From Rugamonas sp. A1-17 (GTDB taxonomy: Bacteria > Pseudomonadota > Gammaproteobacteria > Burkholderiales > Burkholderiaceae_D), in the NCBI GenBank assembly GCA_025548565.1, contig JAJLPB010000002.1:248001-312000 (forward strand): a stretch of DNA of 64,000 nt, written 5' to 3'. This document shows, piece by piece, positions 1 to 8,472 of the stretch. Numbering within the stretch: the first letter of the stretch is position 1; every line of letters begins with the position of its first letter. The notes beneath the pieces were generated by a model. It was not told the DNA's origin. It did not search any database and was given only the letters and a program-made list of their open reading frames with translations. The position numbers and the translations under genes were made by a program.

Positions 1-347
1 GTGGCCTGTTCGGCGGCCGGCGTCACGCCGGCGGCGTGCGGCGCGGCCGGTGGCGCGGTCGCATCGGCGGGATCGCTTTCGAATTCGGCTGCGACGGCGG
101 CCAGCGCCGCCGCTGCGGCCGAGGCTTCTCCACCAGCCACGCCGGGCACCGCGCTGTCGAGCGAGAAGCTCGGCTCGTGGCGCGCGGCTGGTGTATCGCC
201 GGTGCGCATCAGCACATCGTCATGATCGGTCGAGAAGGCGCGTTCCACGCTCTTCTTGGCTTTGTATTCCTGGATCTTGTTGTAGCCGAAAACGCCGGCG
301 ACGAATACGCCGGCGATCCCGATCAAACTCATTTGTAGGTCTGTCAT
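1..347 (-). CDS. zipA: Cell division protein ZipA, N-terminal part (runs off window)
   Basis: About 115 codons are visible; the 3' end lies outside the window. The protein starts with MTDLQMSLIGIAG, a short N-terminal membrane anchor (about residues 5-21). A charged stretch (KIQEYKAKKSVERAF) follows, then a linker very rich in Ala and Pro. This is the ZipA layout: membrane anchor, charged segment, P/A-rich linker, then a C-terminal FtsZ-binding domain that is not seen here. The start codon overlaps the smc stop (ATGA, 344-347), so the two genes are translationally coupled. The smc-zipA order is common in betaproteobacteria, normally followed by ligA. The identification rests on topology plus context because the FtsZ-binding domain is missing from the window. 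Confidence 0.85.
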   Translation of the reverse strand, partial: MTDLQMSLIGIAGVFVAGVFGYNKIQEYKAKKSVERAFSTDHDDVLMRTGDTPAARHEPSFSLDSAVPGVAGGEASAAAAALAAVAAEFESDPADATAPPAAPHAAGVTPAAEQA

Positions 348-3300
348 GCTGCTTGTGCCTCGGAAGCGAAGTTTGCGGCGGATTCCATATCCACCGCCAC
401 GATGCGCGATACGCCCTGCTCTTGCATCGTCACACCGATCAGTTGATTGGCCATCTCCATCGCAATCTTGTTGTGCGAGATGAAGAGGAATTGGGTGTGG
501 TCAGACATACGTTTGACCATCCGGCAGAATCGTTCGGTATTGGCGTCATCCAGCGGCGCGTCGACCTCGTCGAGCAGGCAGAATGGCGCCGGGTTAAGCC
601 GGAACATCGAGAACACCAGCGCCGTTGCGGTCAGCGCTTTTTCACCGCCGGACAACAGGTGAATGGTGGCGTTCTTTTTGCCCGGCGGCTGGGCCATGAC
701 CTGCACGCCGGAGTCGAGGATTTCGTCGCCGGTCATGATCAGCTTTGCCTGGCCGCCGCCGAACAGGATCGGGAACAGCTCGGAGAAGTGGCCGTTGACG
801 CGATCGAAGGTGTCTTGCAGCAGATCGCGCGTCTCCTTGTCGATGCGCGTGATCGCGTCTTCCAGCGTGTTGATCGCCTCGTTCAAGTCGGCGTTCTGCG
901 CATCGAGGAAGTTCTTGCGTTCGGAGGCCATCGCCAGTTCGTCCAGCGCCGCCAGGTTGACCGCGCCCAGCATCGAGATCGCGTTGGTCAGGCGTGTGAC
1001 CTCGCCCTGCAGGTAGGAGGCCTTCATATCGGGATGCAGCTTCTCGGCCAGCGCCGCCTCGTCGGCCTGCACTTCGGCCAGCTGCGCCGCGAACTGCTCC
1101 TGGTTCAGCCGCGCGGCCTGCTCCTTCAGCTGCATCTCCATGATCTTGTCGCGCTGCGGCTGCAGCGCGCGTTCGGTCGACATGCGGCCTTCCTCGAACA
1201 TGCGCAGCTGCTGCGCGATCTGGTCGAGCTCATGGCGGGCGTCGGACAGCGCCTTCTCCTGGCTGGTGCGACGGTCCAGCAGCTCCTGCAGGCCGTCGTT
1301 GGCCTGGCCGGATTCCAGGCTGGCCAGTTCGTTCTGGCCCGCCTCCAGGCTTTGCGTGACTTGCACCACCTGCGCGTTCGCGGTGGCGATGGAACGGCGG
1401 AATTCCTCGATCTTGCTGCGCTGGGACTTCTCCGCGAACTGCGCTTCCTGCGCGGCGCGTTCCAGGTCGCGCAGCGCTTCGCGGGCGTCGGCCAGGCGCT
1501 GCTCTTTTTCCAGGAACAGAGTCTGGCCCTCTTCGTGGTCGCCCTGTAGATTGCCCAGCTCCATATCGAGCTGCTCGAACTTCTCCTCGGACTCCATCTT
1601 GACCTGGGTTTGTTCCTCTTCCTGCGCGGCGATTTCGGCCAGGTCGGCTTCGATCTGGTTGCTGCGCTGGTTGAAGCGCGCCTCGATCTCCGACAGCTTG
1701 ACCACGTCCAGCTGCAAGGTGTGCACCGACTGCTGCAGGCTTTGCAGCTTGGCGCGGTACTCGGTCAGGCGGCGCGTGAGTTCGGAGACGGCGGCATCGG
1801 CGCGCACCGAGCGGGCACGCGCCTCGTCGGCCAGCATCTGCTGCGCGCGCAGCTGCTTGGTGATGTTGTCGATTTCCTGCTGGCGGCCCAGCATGCCGTC
1901 CTGCTCCGAATCGGCTGCATAGAAACGCACGCTGCCCTGCGTGACGGCATGGCCCTGGCGCGTGACGAAGCAGCCGCCGGCCGGAAGCCTGGCGCGTTCG
2001 GCGAAGGCTTCGGCCGTGTCCTCGGCGATGTAGACGTTGTGCAGCCAGTCCTGCAACAGGCCGCGCAGGCCAGGGTCGTTCAGCTTGAGCAGGTTAAGGA
2101 ACGGCTTCAGGCCGGCCACTTCCACCGGCGCCGGGGGCACCGCGGTCGACGGCGCGAACAGCGCCAGCTTGGCCGGCGGCGCATCGCTGAAGAAGGCCTT
2201 AGCCCATTCGATGTTCGACATCTGCAGCGCCGAGGTGCGCTCGCGCAGCACGGATTCCAGCGCGGTCTCCCAGCCGGATTCGATGTTCAGCTTTTGCCAC
2301 AGGCGCGGCAGCGTATCCAGCTCGTGCTTTTGCAGCCATGGCGTGACCTTGCCCTGCGTCTGCACACGCTCCTGCAACTGGCGCAGCGCGTTCAGGCGCG
2401 CTTCCAGTTGCGCGTTGGCGGCGGTCTCGGTGTTGACCTGCTGCTGCGCGGCCTGGCGTTCCTCTTCCAGCTTGGGCTGCTGTTCCAGCGCCTCTTCGAG
2501 CAGGAAGCCTTGCTCTTCCAGCGCCTGCTGCTTTTCCTCCAGCTGCATGCGCAGGTTGTTCAGGTGCGCGCTGTCCGGCAGATTGAGGCCGCTCTTTTCC
2601 TGCTGCAGGCGCTCGCGCCGCACGGCCAGGCCGTTGAGGATGTTGTTGGCGTTGCGCTGGTGCGCCGATTCCAGTTCCAGCTGCTGCTGCGCCTGCATGA
2701 TGCGGGCGCGCGATTCGGTGCTCTTGGTCTGCGCCTCGCGCCACACCTGCTCCAGCATCGGCAGCGACTCGGCTTTTTGCTCGGCCATCATCTGCGATTG
2801 CTCGACCTTGGCCGACAACTCCTCCAGCGTGAACTCGGCTTCCTCGATCTGACCGCCGTATTCGCTGGCCTGCTGCTGCCACTGGTCGCGCTGCGCGGTC
2901 AGCGCGGCCAGCTGCGCCTGCAGGCGGCTGCGCGATTCGATGACGAACTTGATCTGCGCTTCCAGGCTGCCGATTTCGGCGTTGGTCTGATACAGGCTGC
3001 CCTGCGCGGTGTGCAAGCGGTCGCCGGCCGCGAAGTGGGCCTGGCGCATCTGCTCCAGCGACAGCTCGACGTTGCGCAGCTTGGCGGTCTGCTCTTCCAG
3101 GTCGTTCTGCGCCTGCTCCATCTCGCGGAAGTATTTTTTCTGCTCGTTCTCGGCTTCGATCTTGCGCAGCAGCCAAAGCAGCTTTTGCTTCTCTTCCTGG
3201 TCCGATTGCAGCTGATGGAACTTGGTGGCGACGGCGGCCTGGCCTTCGAGCTTTTCCAGGTTCGAATTCAGTTCGCGCAGGATGTCTTCCACCCGCAGCA

Positions 3301-3871
3301 GGTTCTCGCGGGTGTCGTGCAGGCGGTTCTCGGTTTCGCGGCGGCGTTCCTTGTACTTCGAAACGCCGGCCGCCTCCTCCAGGAACACGCGCAGTTCTTC
3401 CGGCCGCGACTCGATGATGCGGCTGATCATGCCCTGGCCGATGATCGCGTAGGCGCGCGGACCGAGGCCGGTGCCGAGGAAGATGTCCTGGATGTCGCGC
3501 CGGCGCACCGGCTGGCCGTTGATGTAGTAGGTCGAAGTGCCGTCGCGCGTCAGCGTGCGCTTGACGGCGATTTCGGCATACTGGCCCCACTGGCCGGAGG
3601 CCTTGCCTTCATTGTTGTCGAACACCAGCTCGACCGAGGCGCGCCCGGCCGGCTTGCGGTGGGTCGAGCCGTTGAAGATGACGTCCTGCATGGACTCGCC
3701 GCGCAGCTCGGAAGCCTTGGATTCGCCCAGCACCCAGCGCACGGCATCGATGATATTCGACTTGCCGCAACCGTTGGGACCCACCACGCCAACCAACTGA
3801 CCCGGCACCTGGAAATTGGTGGGATCAACGAAAGACTTAAATCCCGACAATTTGATGGAAGATAGACGCAC
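344..3871 (-). CDS. smc: Chromosome segregation protein SMC
   Basis: A 1175-residue ATPase that compacts and segregates chromosomes as part of the Smc-ScpAB condensin. The N-terminal head has Walker A GPNGCGKSN at residues 31-39. Two long Gln/Glu/Ala-rich coiled coils flank a hinge at about residues 510-650. The C-terminal head carries the ABC signature LLSGGEKALTA and Walker B CLLDEVDAPLDDAN near residues 1075-1115. Length and domain order are normal for bacterial SMC. The start has the expected family opening (MRLSSIKLSGFKSF). It is followed by zipA with a 4-bp overlap; the PAP2 gene lies about 90 bp upstream on the same strand. Confidence 0.98.
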   Translation of the reverse strand: MRLSSIKLSGFKSFVDPTNFQVPGQLVGVVGPNGCGKSNIIDAVRWVLGESKASELRGESMQDVIFNGSTHRKPAGRASVELVFDNNEGKASGQWGQYAEIAVKRTLTRDGTSTYYINGQPVRRRDIQDIFLGTGLGPRAYAIIGQGMISRIIESRPEELRVFLEEAAGVSKYKERRRETENRLHDTRENLLRVEDILRELNSNLEKLEGQAAVATKFHQLQSDQEEKQKLLWLLRKIEAENEQKKYFREMEQAQNDLEEQTAKLRNVELSLEQMRQAHFAAGDRLHTAQGSLYQTNAEIGSLEAQIKFVIESRSRLQAQLAALTAQRDQWQQQASEYGGQIEEAEFTLEELSAKVEQSQMMAEQKAESLPMLEQVWREAQTKSTESRARIMQAQQQLELESAHQRNANNILNGLAVRRERLQQEKSGLNLPDSAHLNNLRMQLEEKQQALEEQGFLLEEALEQQPKLEEERQAAQQQVNTETAANAQLEARLNALRQLQERVQTQGKVTPWLQKHELDTLPRLWQKLNIESGWETALESVLRERTSALQMSNIEWAKAFFSDAPPAKLALFAPSTAVPPAPVEVAGLKPFLNLLKLNDPGLRGLLQDWLHNVYIAEDTAEAFAERARLPAGGCFVTRQGHAVTQGSVRFYAADSEQDGMLGRQQEIDNITKQLRAQQMLADEARARSVRADAAVSELTRRLTEYRAKLQSLQQSVHTLQLDVVKLSEIEARFNQRSNQIEADLAEIAAQEEEQTQVKMESEEKFEQLDMELGNLQGDHEEGQTLFLEKEQRLADAREALRDLERAAQEAQFAEKSQRSKIEEFRRSIATANAQVVQVTQSLEAGQNELASLESGQANDGLQELLDRRTSQEKALSDARHELDQIAQQLRMFEEGRMSTERALQPQRDKIMEMQLKEQAARLNQEQFAAQLAEVQADEAALAEKLHPDMKASYLQGEVTRLTNAISMLGAVNLAALDELAMASERKNFLDAQNADLNEAINTLEDAITRIDKETRDLLQDTFDRVNGHFSELFPILFGGGQAKLIMTGDEILDSGVQVMAQPPGKKNATIHLLSGGEKALTATALVFSMFRLNPAPFCLLDEVDAPLDDANTERFCRMVKRMSDHTQFLFISHNKIAMEMANQLIGVTMQEQGVSRIVAVDMESAANFASEAQAA

Positions 3872-3964
3872 GTTGTTATCTGGACTGTGGGCTGGAAAAG
3901 TTCACAATAATACCATTTTGCGCTACAAATCAGGCCGAAAACGCGTCATGGAGGGTGAGTTCAT

Positions 3965-4594
3965 CTATCGTAGCGGGGATTTGGGTTCGCGCCAAATGGC
4001 GCGGGTGTACGGTTTGTCGTGGCCCGACAACCAGAGCGCCGCCTCGGTGATCCAGGTTTCGGCCGGAATCGGCTCCACGCGTGGCGCGACCAGCATGATC
4101 GGAAGGCACAACACCATCAGCAGCCGGCCCAGCGCCATGTGGTGCTCGGTGCTGGCGTACCAGATGAAAATCGCCGCCACCACCAGGCCGACCAGGCTAC
4201 CGGTCACCGATTCGGAGACCGAATGTGCGTGCACATAAACGCGGGAAACGGAGATCATCATGGCCAGCATCACGCCTGCCCAGGTGCCCACGATCCGCAA
4301 CGGCAGCGACGACGAGCGGAACACCAGGAAAAACGCGACCGGGAACACGGCGGCGGCGCGCATCGCATGGCCGCTGAAACCGGCGAAGTCCACCGACTCA
4401 ACACCGATGCCCCAACCGACAAAAGCCATCTTGGTGGCGACCACCAGCGCCATGCCGATGCCGAACAAGGCGCACCAGACCGCCGTCAAACGCCAGGATT
4501 TGCCTGCCAGAAGCCAGACTGCAATTGCCACGCCGATCGGCCCGGTCACCGCCAGGCTGCCCACCACACTCAAACCATGCCACCACATCATCAT
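3965..4594 (-). CDS. PAP2-superfamily membrane phosphatase
   Basis: A 209-residue integral membrane protein with about five or six hydrophobic segments. Two of the three PAP2 motifs are visible: SGH (in FAGFSGHAMRAA, about residues 74-76) and SR-x5-H (in SRVYVHAHSVSE). The residue that is normally Asp four positions after the second His is Glu here. The first motif (KxxxxxxRP) is not obvious. PAP2 enzymes dephosphorylate lipid phosphates such as phosphatidate or undecaprenyl diphosphate; the substrate here is unknown. Three consecutive ATG codons (4594, 4591, 4588) make the exact start uncertain. It sits upstream of smc on the same strand, but a functional link is not implied. Confidence 0.75.
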   Translation of the reverse strand: MMMWWHGLSVVGSLAVTGPIGVAIAVWLLAGKSWRLTAVWCALFGIGMALVVATKMAFVGWGIGVESVDFAGFSGHAMRAAAVFPVAFFLVFRSSSLPLRIVGTWAGVMLAMMISVSRVYVHAHSVSESVTGSLVGLVVAAIFIWYASTEHHMALGRLLMVLCLPIMLVAPRVEPIPAETWITEAALWLSGHDKPYTRAIWREPKSPLR

Positions 4595-4664
4595 CTAAAA
4601 AACCCTATCGTTGTTTTTGCACCGCGTCATTTAAACACATGCGGGCGCATTGTATCGAAAATTA

Positions 4665-4865
4665 CTAGGCGGCAACAGTGCGCGGCGAAAAACGGCGGTG
4701 GCCGACGCGCTCCGGCGGGGCGTGGCATACTTGATATGGCAGAGCCCGGCCCATGGCGATGCGGCCGCGCTGGCCGCCAGCGTGTCCGAATGGAACCGGC
4801 TGATGGGTTTGCTGGACGCGCATCTGGCCGCCGGCGGCCCGTTCGTCTGCGGCCCATGGCTGTAA
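4665..4865 (+). pseudogene. Glutathione S-transferase remnant (C-terminal helical domain fragment)
   Basis: The reading frame ending at the TAA of 4863-4865 encodes about 65 residues. Its last part, EWNRLMGLLDAHLAAGG followed by PFVCG, matches the middle of a GST C-terminal domain, which usually continues as (Y/F)VAG-x-x-FTLADI. Here the frame stops two codons after the FVCG element (PWL, stop). No thioredoxin-like N-terminal domain and no FTLADI part remain. I read it as a decayed gene fragment in the 308-bp gap between the PAP2 and LysE genes. A short functional peptide cannot be excluded, but no convincing ribosome binding site is seen. Confidence 0.6.
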
Positions 4866-4902
4866 CGGCCTGCCCTGACACTTACTTTTCTGGAGTTTTG
4901 CA

Positions 4903-5559
4903 ATGACTTTATCGACCTGGCTGTTGTTCTTATCGGTTTCGCTGGCGGCTGCGTTCAGCCCTGGACCAGGCGTGCTGATGGCCATTTCGACCGCGACCAC
5001 CATGGGCGCGCGGCGGGCGTTCTACAGCTCGGCGGGCAATGCGTTGGGTGTGTTCATCGTGGCGACCACGGCGGTGGCCGGCCTGGGCCTGTTGCTGAAG
5101 ACGTCGGCGCTGGCGTTCGGCGCGCTGAAGGTGGCTGGCGCGGGCTACCTGATCTACCTGGGCATCAAGGCCTGGCGCCACGCCAGCCAAGTCACTGAAA
5201 CGGCCGAGGCTGCCGCTACGGCGACCCCGGTGGCGAGCACTGCCCAGGCAAGCCGGCTGAGTACGTTCCGCAGCGGCCTGCTGGTCGCGGTGAGCAATCC
5301 CAAGGCGATCCTGTTCTTCACGGCCGTGTTCCCGCAGTTCATGCCGCCGGACCATGTGGACCCGGTGCGCTTCCTGCTGTTGACGTCGACCTTCACCAGC
5401 TGCACCTTGTTGTCGCACTTTTTCTATGTGGCGTGCGCGTCGTGGTTGAAGCGCAGCGTCAAGCAGAGCATCGCCCGCACCCGCCTGGCCAAGCGCACCA
5501 CCGGCGTGATCTTCGTCGGCATGGGCGGCGCCTTGCTGACGCTGACGAACTCGAAGTAA
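4903..5559 (+). CDS. LysE/RhtB-family amino-acid exporter
   Basis: A 218-residue inner-membrane protein of the LysE/RhtB/ArgO family, which exports amino acids or their derivatives by proton exchange. The N-terminus shows the family motif SPGPG (residues 19-23) followed by a first repeat of hydrophobic helices. About six membrane segments can be counted, and the length is typical (about 205-220). A small Ala/Thr-rich cytoplasmic loop lies near residues 100-120. The start ATG at 4903 is preceded by a TTTCTGGAG-type ribosome binding site. It is convergent with the DUF1631 gene. The substrate cannot be told from sequence. Confidence 0.9.
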   Translation: MTLSTWLLFLSVSLAAAFSPGPGVLMAISTATTMGARRAFYSSAGNALGVFIVATTAVAGLGLLLKTSALAFGALKVAGAGYLIYLGIKAWRHASQVTETAEAAATATPVASTAQASRLSTFRSGLLVAVSNPKAILFFTAVFPQFMPPDHVDPVRFLLLTSTFTSCTLLSHFFYVACASWLKRSVKQSIARTRLAKRTTGVIFVGMGGALLTLTNSK

Positions 5560-5636
5560 GCCGTCGGCGGATGGCGGTACAAGGTGGCACATCAGCGTAG
5601 GCGGCCTGGCTATTGGCGCGGCCGAAACAAGAAGAT

Positions 5637-8255
5637 TTAGCCGAAGGCCGAGGCTGGCGGGTCGATGTTGGCGTCGTTGTCGGCGCTGCGGGCCAAGGCT
5701 TGCGACAGGGCGACGGCGACCACGCCTTCGCTGCGCACCACCTGCACAGTTTGCTCAAGGAAGCGCTTGGCCAGCTGCTCGCCGGACATCGAGAACGCTT
5801 CCTGCCGCGCCGCCGTCGAGAAGATGTACAAGGTGCGCAGGGGACTAATCCACGCCAGCTTGACCTTGCGGCTGCCACCATCCTCCTGCTCGAATTCCAG
5901 CCACATGCCGCGCGTCAGGCTGTCCACTTCGATGGCGGCGTCTTCCTCTTCGGGCGCGGGTTGCTGCGCGGCGCGGGCTTCGGCTTCCGCCTTGGCCGCA
6001 GCCTCGGCTTTGGCTTGCAGCTCCAGGCGCCGTTCGGCGGCCTGCTGCGCCACCTGCACGGAAATCTCCAGCTGGCGTTCCGGTGAAATCTCCAGCGGCG
6101 CGCGCACGATGGAGGCGTGGCATTCGGCCAGCTCGGCAAAGAACTGCAGGCGGTCGGCGTCCTGCCACTTGATGATGTCCAGCCATTTGTTCAGCGTGGA
6201 CAGCAGCACCGGCAGCTTGGTGATCAGCTGCTTGCGGTCGTCCGCGTTGAGCTTGGGACGCACGCTCCAGATCAGGTCATCCATGGTTTTGGTGGCGTTG
6301 TTGACGGCGCCCGGCTTGTCGTCCTCGACGCTGTAGGCGATGGTCAGCACCGACACCCAGCGCTGCTCCAGGAAGGCTTCCACCACGGCGATCACTTCGC
6401 CGGTGCCGATGCGCAGCGCGACCGCGTTTTTGGCCAGCTTGCTCGACTCGGCCATCTTCTCCTGCTTCAGCGCGGCGGCGATCGGCTCGGCGATGGCGGC
6501 CGCGGCGGCGCGCTCCTCGGCCTGGATCGAGGCCTCCAGTTCGTTGACGGCTTCGGTGAAGACCGACAGTTCATGGTCGTAGTCGCGGCCGACGCGGTCC
6601 ACGCTGCGTTGCATCGCCTGGAACAGCGGGTCTTCCGGTCCCTTGCGCTGCTCCCAGCCCATGCGCGACAGCAGGTCGATCAGGCGGCGCGCGGGATGGG
6701 CTTCCTGGAAGAAGAAGTTCTTGTCGACCAGCGCGGCCTTCAGCACCGGGATCTGCAGGAAGCGGATCAGGTCGCGGATTTCCTGCGAGATGTTCTGGTC
6801 GCGGAAGACGGTGTCGAAGATCGCCGACAGCAGGTCGATGGTGCTTTCGTCGGTGCGCGACAGGCTACCCTGCGGCATGCTGGCTTTGATGTTCGGCAGG
6901 TAGAAGACGTTGCCGCCGCCGGCCGCCGCCGGGGCCGCGCCAACGTCGGCAGGACCGGACGGCGATGGCATGGCAGCCATGCCAGCCACCGCGCCCAGCG
7001 TTCCGATGGATTCGTACGGCACCGCTTTTTGCAGCTGCGCCAGATACGCCAGCAATGGCTGCTTGGCGCCGATCTGCGACAGGCGTTGCGCCTCTTCGTT
7101 GCTCAAGGCACCGGGCATGAGCCCTTGCGCAGGACCTTGCACCCAGGCGCCGCCCTGCACTGCGCCCGCTGCGGGCACGAGGCCATGCGCCGCGCCGGGC
7201 ACCGCCACGAAGCCGTGTGCCCCCCCGTGCGATGCCGCCGGAACCGCCACGCCATGCGCGACAACGCCTGCCGCTCCAGCCACACCGACGCCGGCGGCAG
7301 CCGATCCGGCCACGCCCGCAACGGCCTGTCCGGCGGCCTGAGCGGCGGCGGCATTCGGCACCCACACGGCGCCGGAATTCAACGCCGACATCGGCAAGTC
7401 GGGAATGCTGAGGTCCACGCCCTGCATCAAACCGTCGGCGATATTGTCGACGATCTGGCCCGCGGCCGAACCGGCCACGTCGCTGGACGCGAAGAACTGC
7501 CGCAACTGCTGCGCCAGCGCCGCCTGGTTGCCGCGCACGCGCGACGGCGCGGTTGCCTTGGGCTTGTCCGTCTTGCGGCCCTTGAAGCCATCCACCGAGC
7601 CAGGCAACACGCCCTTGCTCTGCAAGGCCAGGTTCAGCGCGTCCAGCATCGGCCCCAGCTCGATGAACATGCCCGGCTTGATCAAGGGCTGCAACAGCGG
7701 CGCGGCGTCGGCCTCGGTATCGAATTCGGTCCAGGCCTGCTGCAAGGCGACCAGGAACACCTCCGGTCGGAATGGGTTCTGGCTGACACGCAGAATATCG
7801 CGGTCCAGCAGGAAGGCCAGCCGCACGTTCAGCGTCTGCAGCTGATCGGAATACAAGCTCTCGAACGGCTTGCTGACGCCGCTTAGCGCCACCTTGTTAT
7901 CCATCTCCTCGAACGGCACCAGCGACAGCGGCTGTTCGCTCTCGCGCGGCTTGCCCTTGACCGCTGGCGACAACTCGGCGATCTCGCGCCGCAGCGCCTT
8001 CTCCAGCGTGCTGGTGGCCAGGTGCAGGAAGGCGAAGTTGCGGTTGCGTAGCTGGTTGCCGGCCCGGATGCGCTGCTGCACGGTGCGCGGATCGCCACCG
8101 GTGGCGTCGATCAGCGCGCCGGCCAGGCGGGTCGCCAGATCCAGGTATTGGTCGCCGGCATGCCTGGTGGCGATGCCGATCAATTCCTCCAACAAGGCAT
8201 GCCGCGGCGAGACCGTCTTTTTCGGCAGCGGAGGCGTTGTGGAAGGTGCAACCAT
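5637..8255 (-). CDS. DUF1631 domain-containing protein
   Basis: An 872-residue cytoplasmic protein of the DUF1631 family, found mainly in beta- and gammaproteobacteria and of unknown biochemical role. N-terminal elements (MDNKVALSGVSKPFESLY, NPFRPEVFLVALQQAW) and the C-terminal LVRRLRTLYIF-like region (SPLRTLYIFSTAARQEAF) fit the family. Between about residues 298 and 388 there is a low-complexity tract of Ala, Gly, Val and His with HG-containing pseudo-repeats. A charged Ala/Glu helix (AEAAAKAEAEARAAQQ) lies near residue 805. The start ATG at 8255 has a weak AGGT ribosome binding site. Some relatives are reported with c-di-GMP or motility roles, but I would not transfer that here. Confidence 0.88.
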   Translation of the reverse strand: MVAPSTTPPLPKKTVSPRHALLEELIGIATRHAGDQYLDLATRLAGALIDATGGDPRTVQQRIRAGNQLRNRNFAFLHLATSTLEKALRREIAELSPAVKGKPRESEQPLSLVPFEEMDNKVALSGVSKPFESLYSDQLQTLNVRLAFLLDRDILRVSQNPFRPEVFLVALQQAWTEFDTEADAAPLLQPLIKPGMFIELGPMLDALNLALQSKGVLPGSVDGFKGRKTDKPKATAPSRVRGNQAALAQQLRQFFASSDVAGSAAGQIVDNIADGLMQGVDLSIPDLPMSALNSGAVWVPNAAAAQAAGQAVAGVAGSAAAGVGVAGAAGVVAHGVAVPAASHGGAHGFVAVPGAAHGLVPAAGAVQGGAWVQGPAQGLMPGALSNEEAQRLSQIGAKQPLLAYLAQLQKAVPYESIGTLGAVAGMAAMPSPSGPADVGAAPAAAGGGNVFYLPNIKASMPQGSLSRTDESTIDLLSAIFDTVFRDQNISQEIRDLIRFLQIPVLKAALVDKNFFFQEAHPARRLIDLLSRMGWEQRKGPEDPLFQAMQRSVDRVGRDYDHELSVFTEAVNELEASIQAEERAAAAAIAEPIAAALKQEKMAESSKLAKNAVALRIGTGEVIAVVEAFLEQRWVSVLTIAYSVEDDKPGAVNNATKTMDDLIWSVRPKLNADDRKQLITKLPVLLSTLNKWLDIIKWQDADRLQFFAELAECHASIVRAPLEISPERQLEISVQVAQQAAERRLELQAKAEAAAKAEAEARAAQQPAPEEEDAAIEVDSLTRGMWLEFEQEDGGSRKVKLAWISPLRTLYIFSTAARQEAFSMSGEQLAKRFLEQTVQVVRSEGVVAVALSQALARSADNDANIDPPASAFG

Positions 8256-8472
8256 GATGTGACCTGTGTAGCGTGAAATATCGATTTACCACATTCTTGC
8301 ACATTATTTCCACATGGCAATACCCAAAAGGAAAGACTGTGCAATATTTCGCGTATTTTTGCGTTTCCCCACAGATTTAAGGCCGCGAAACCCAGCATTG
8401 ACGGGGCGCAAAGGACAAGGTTGAAGTTTCCCTAACATAACAATTTCCTGTCGTCGCCATCGAGGACCCGTC

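Noticed and set aside
8256..8472. Sigma-28 flagellar promoter before the chemoreceptor gene
   Set aside because: TGAAGTTT at about 8422 resembles the -35, but no GCCGATAA-like -10 lies at the proper spacing.
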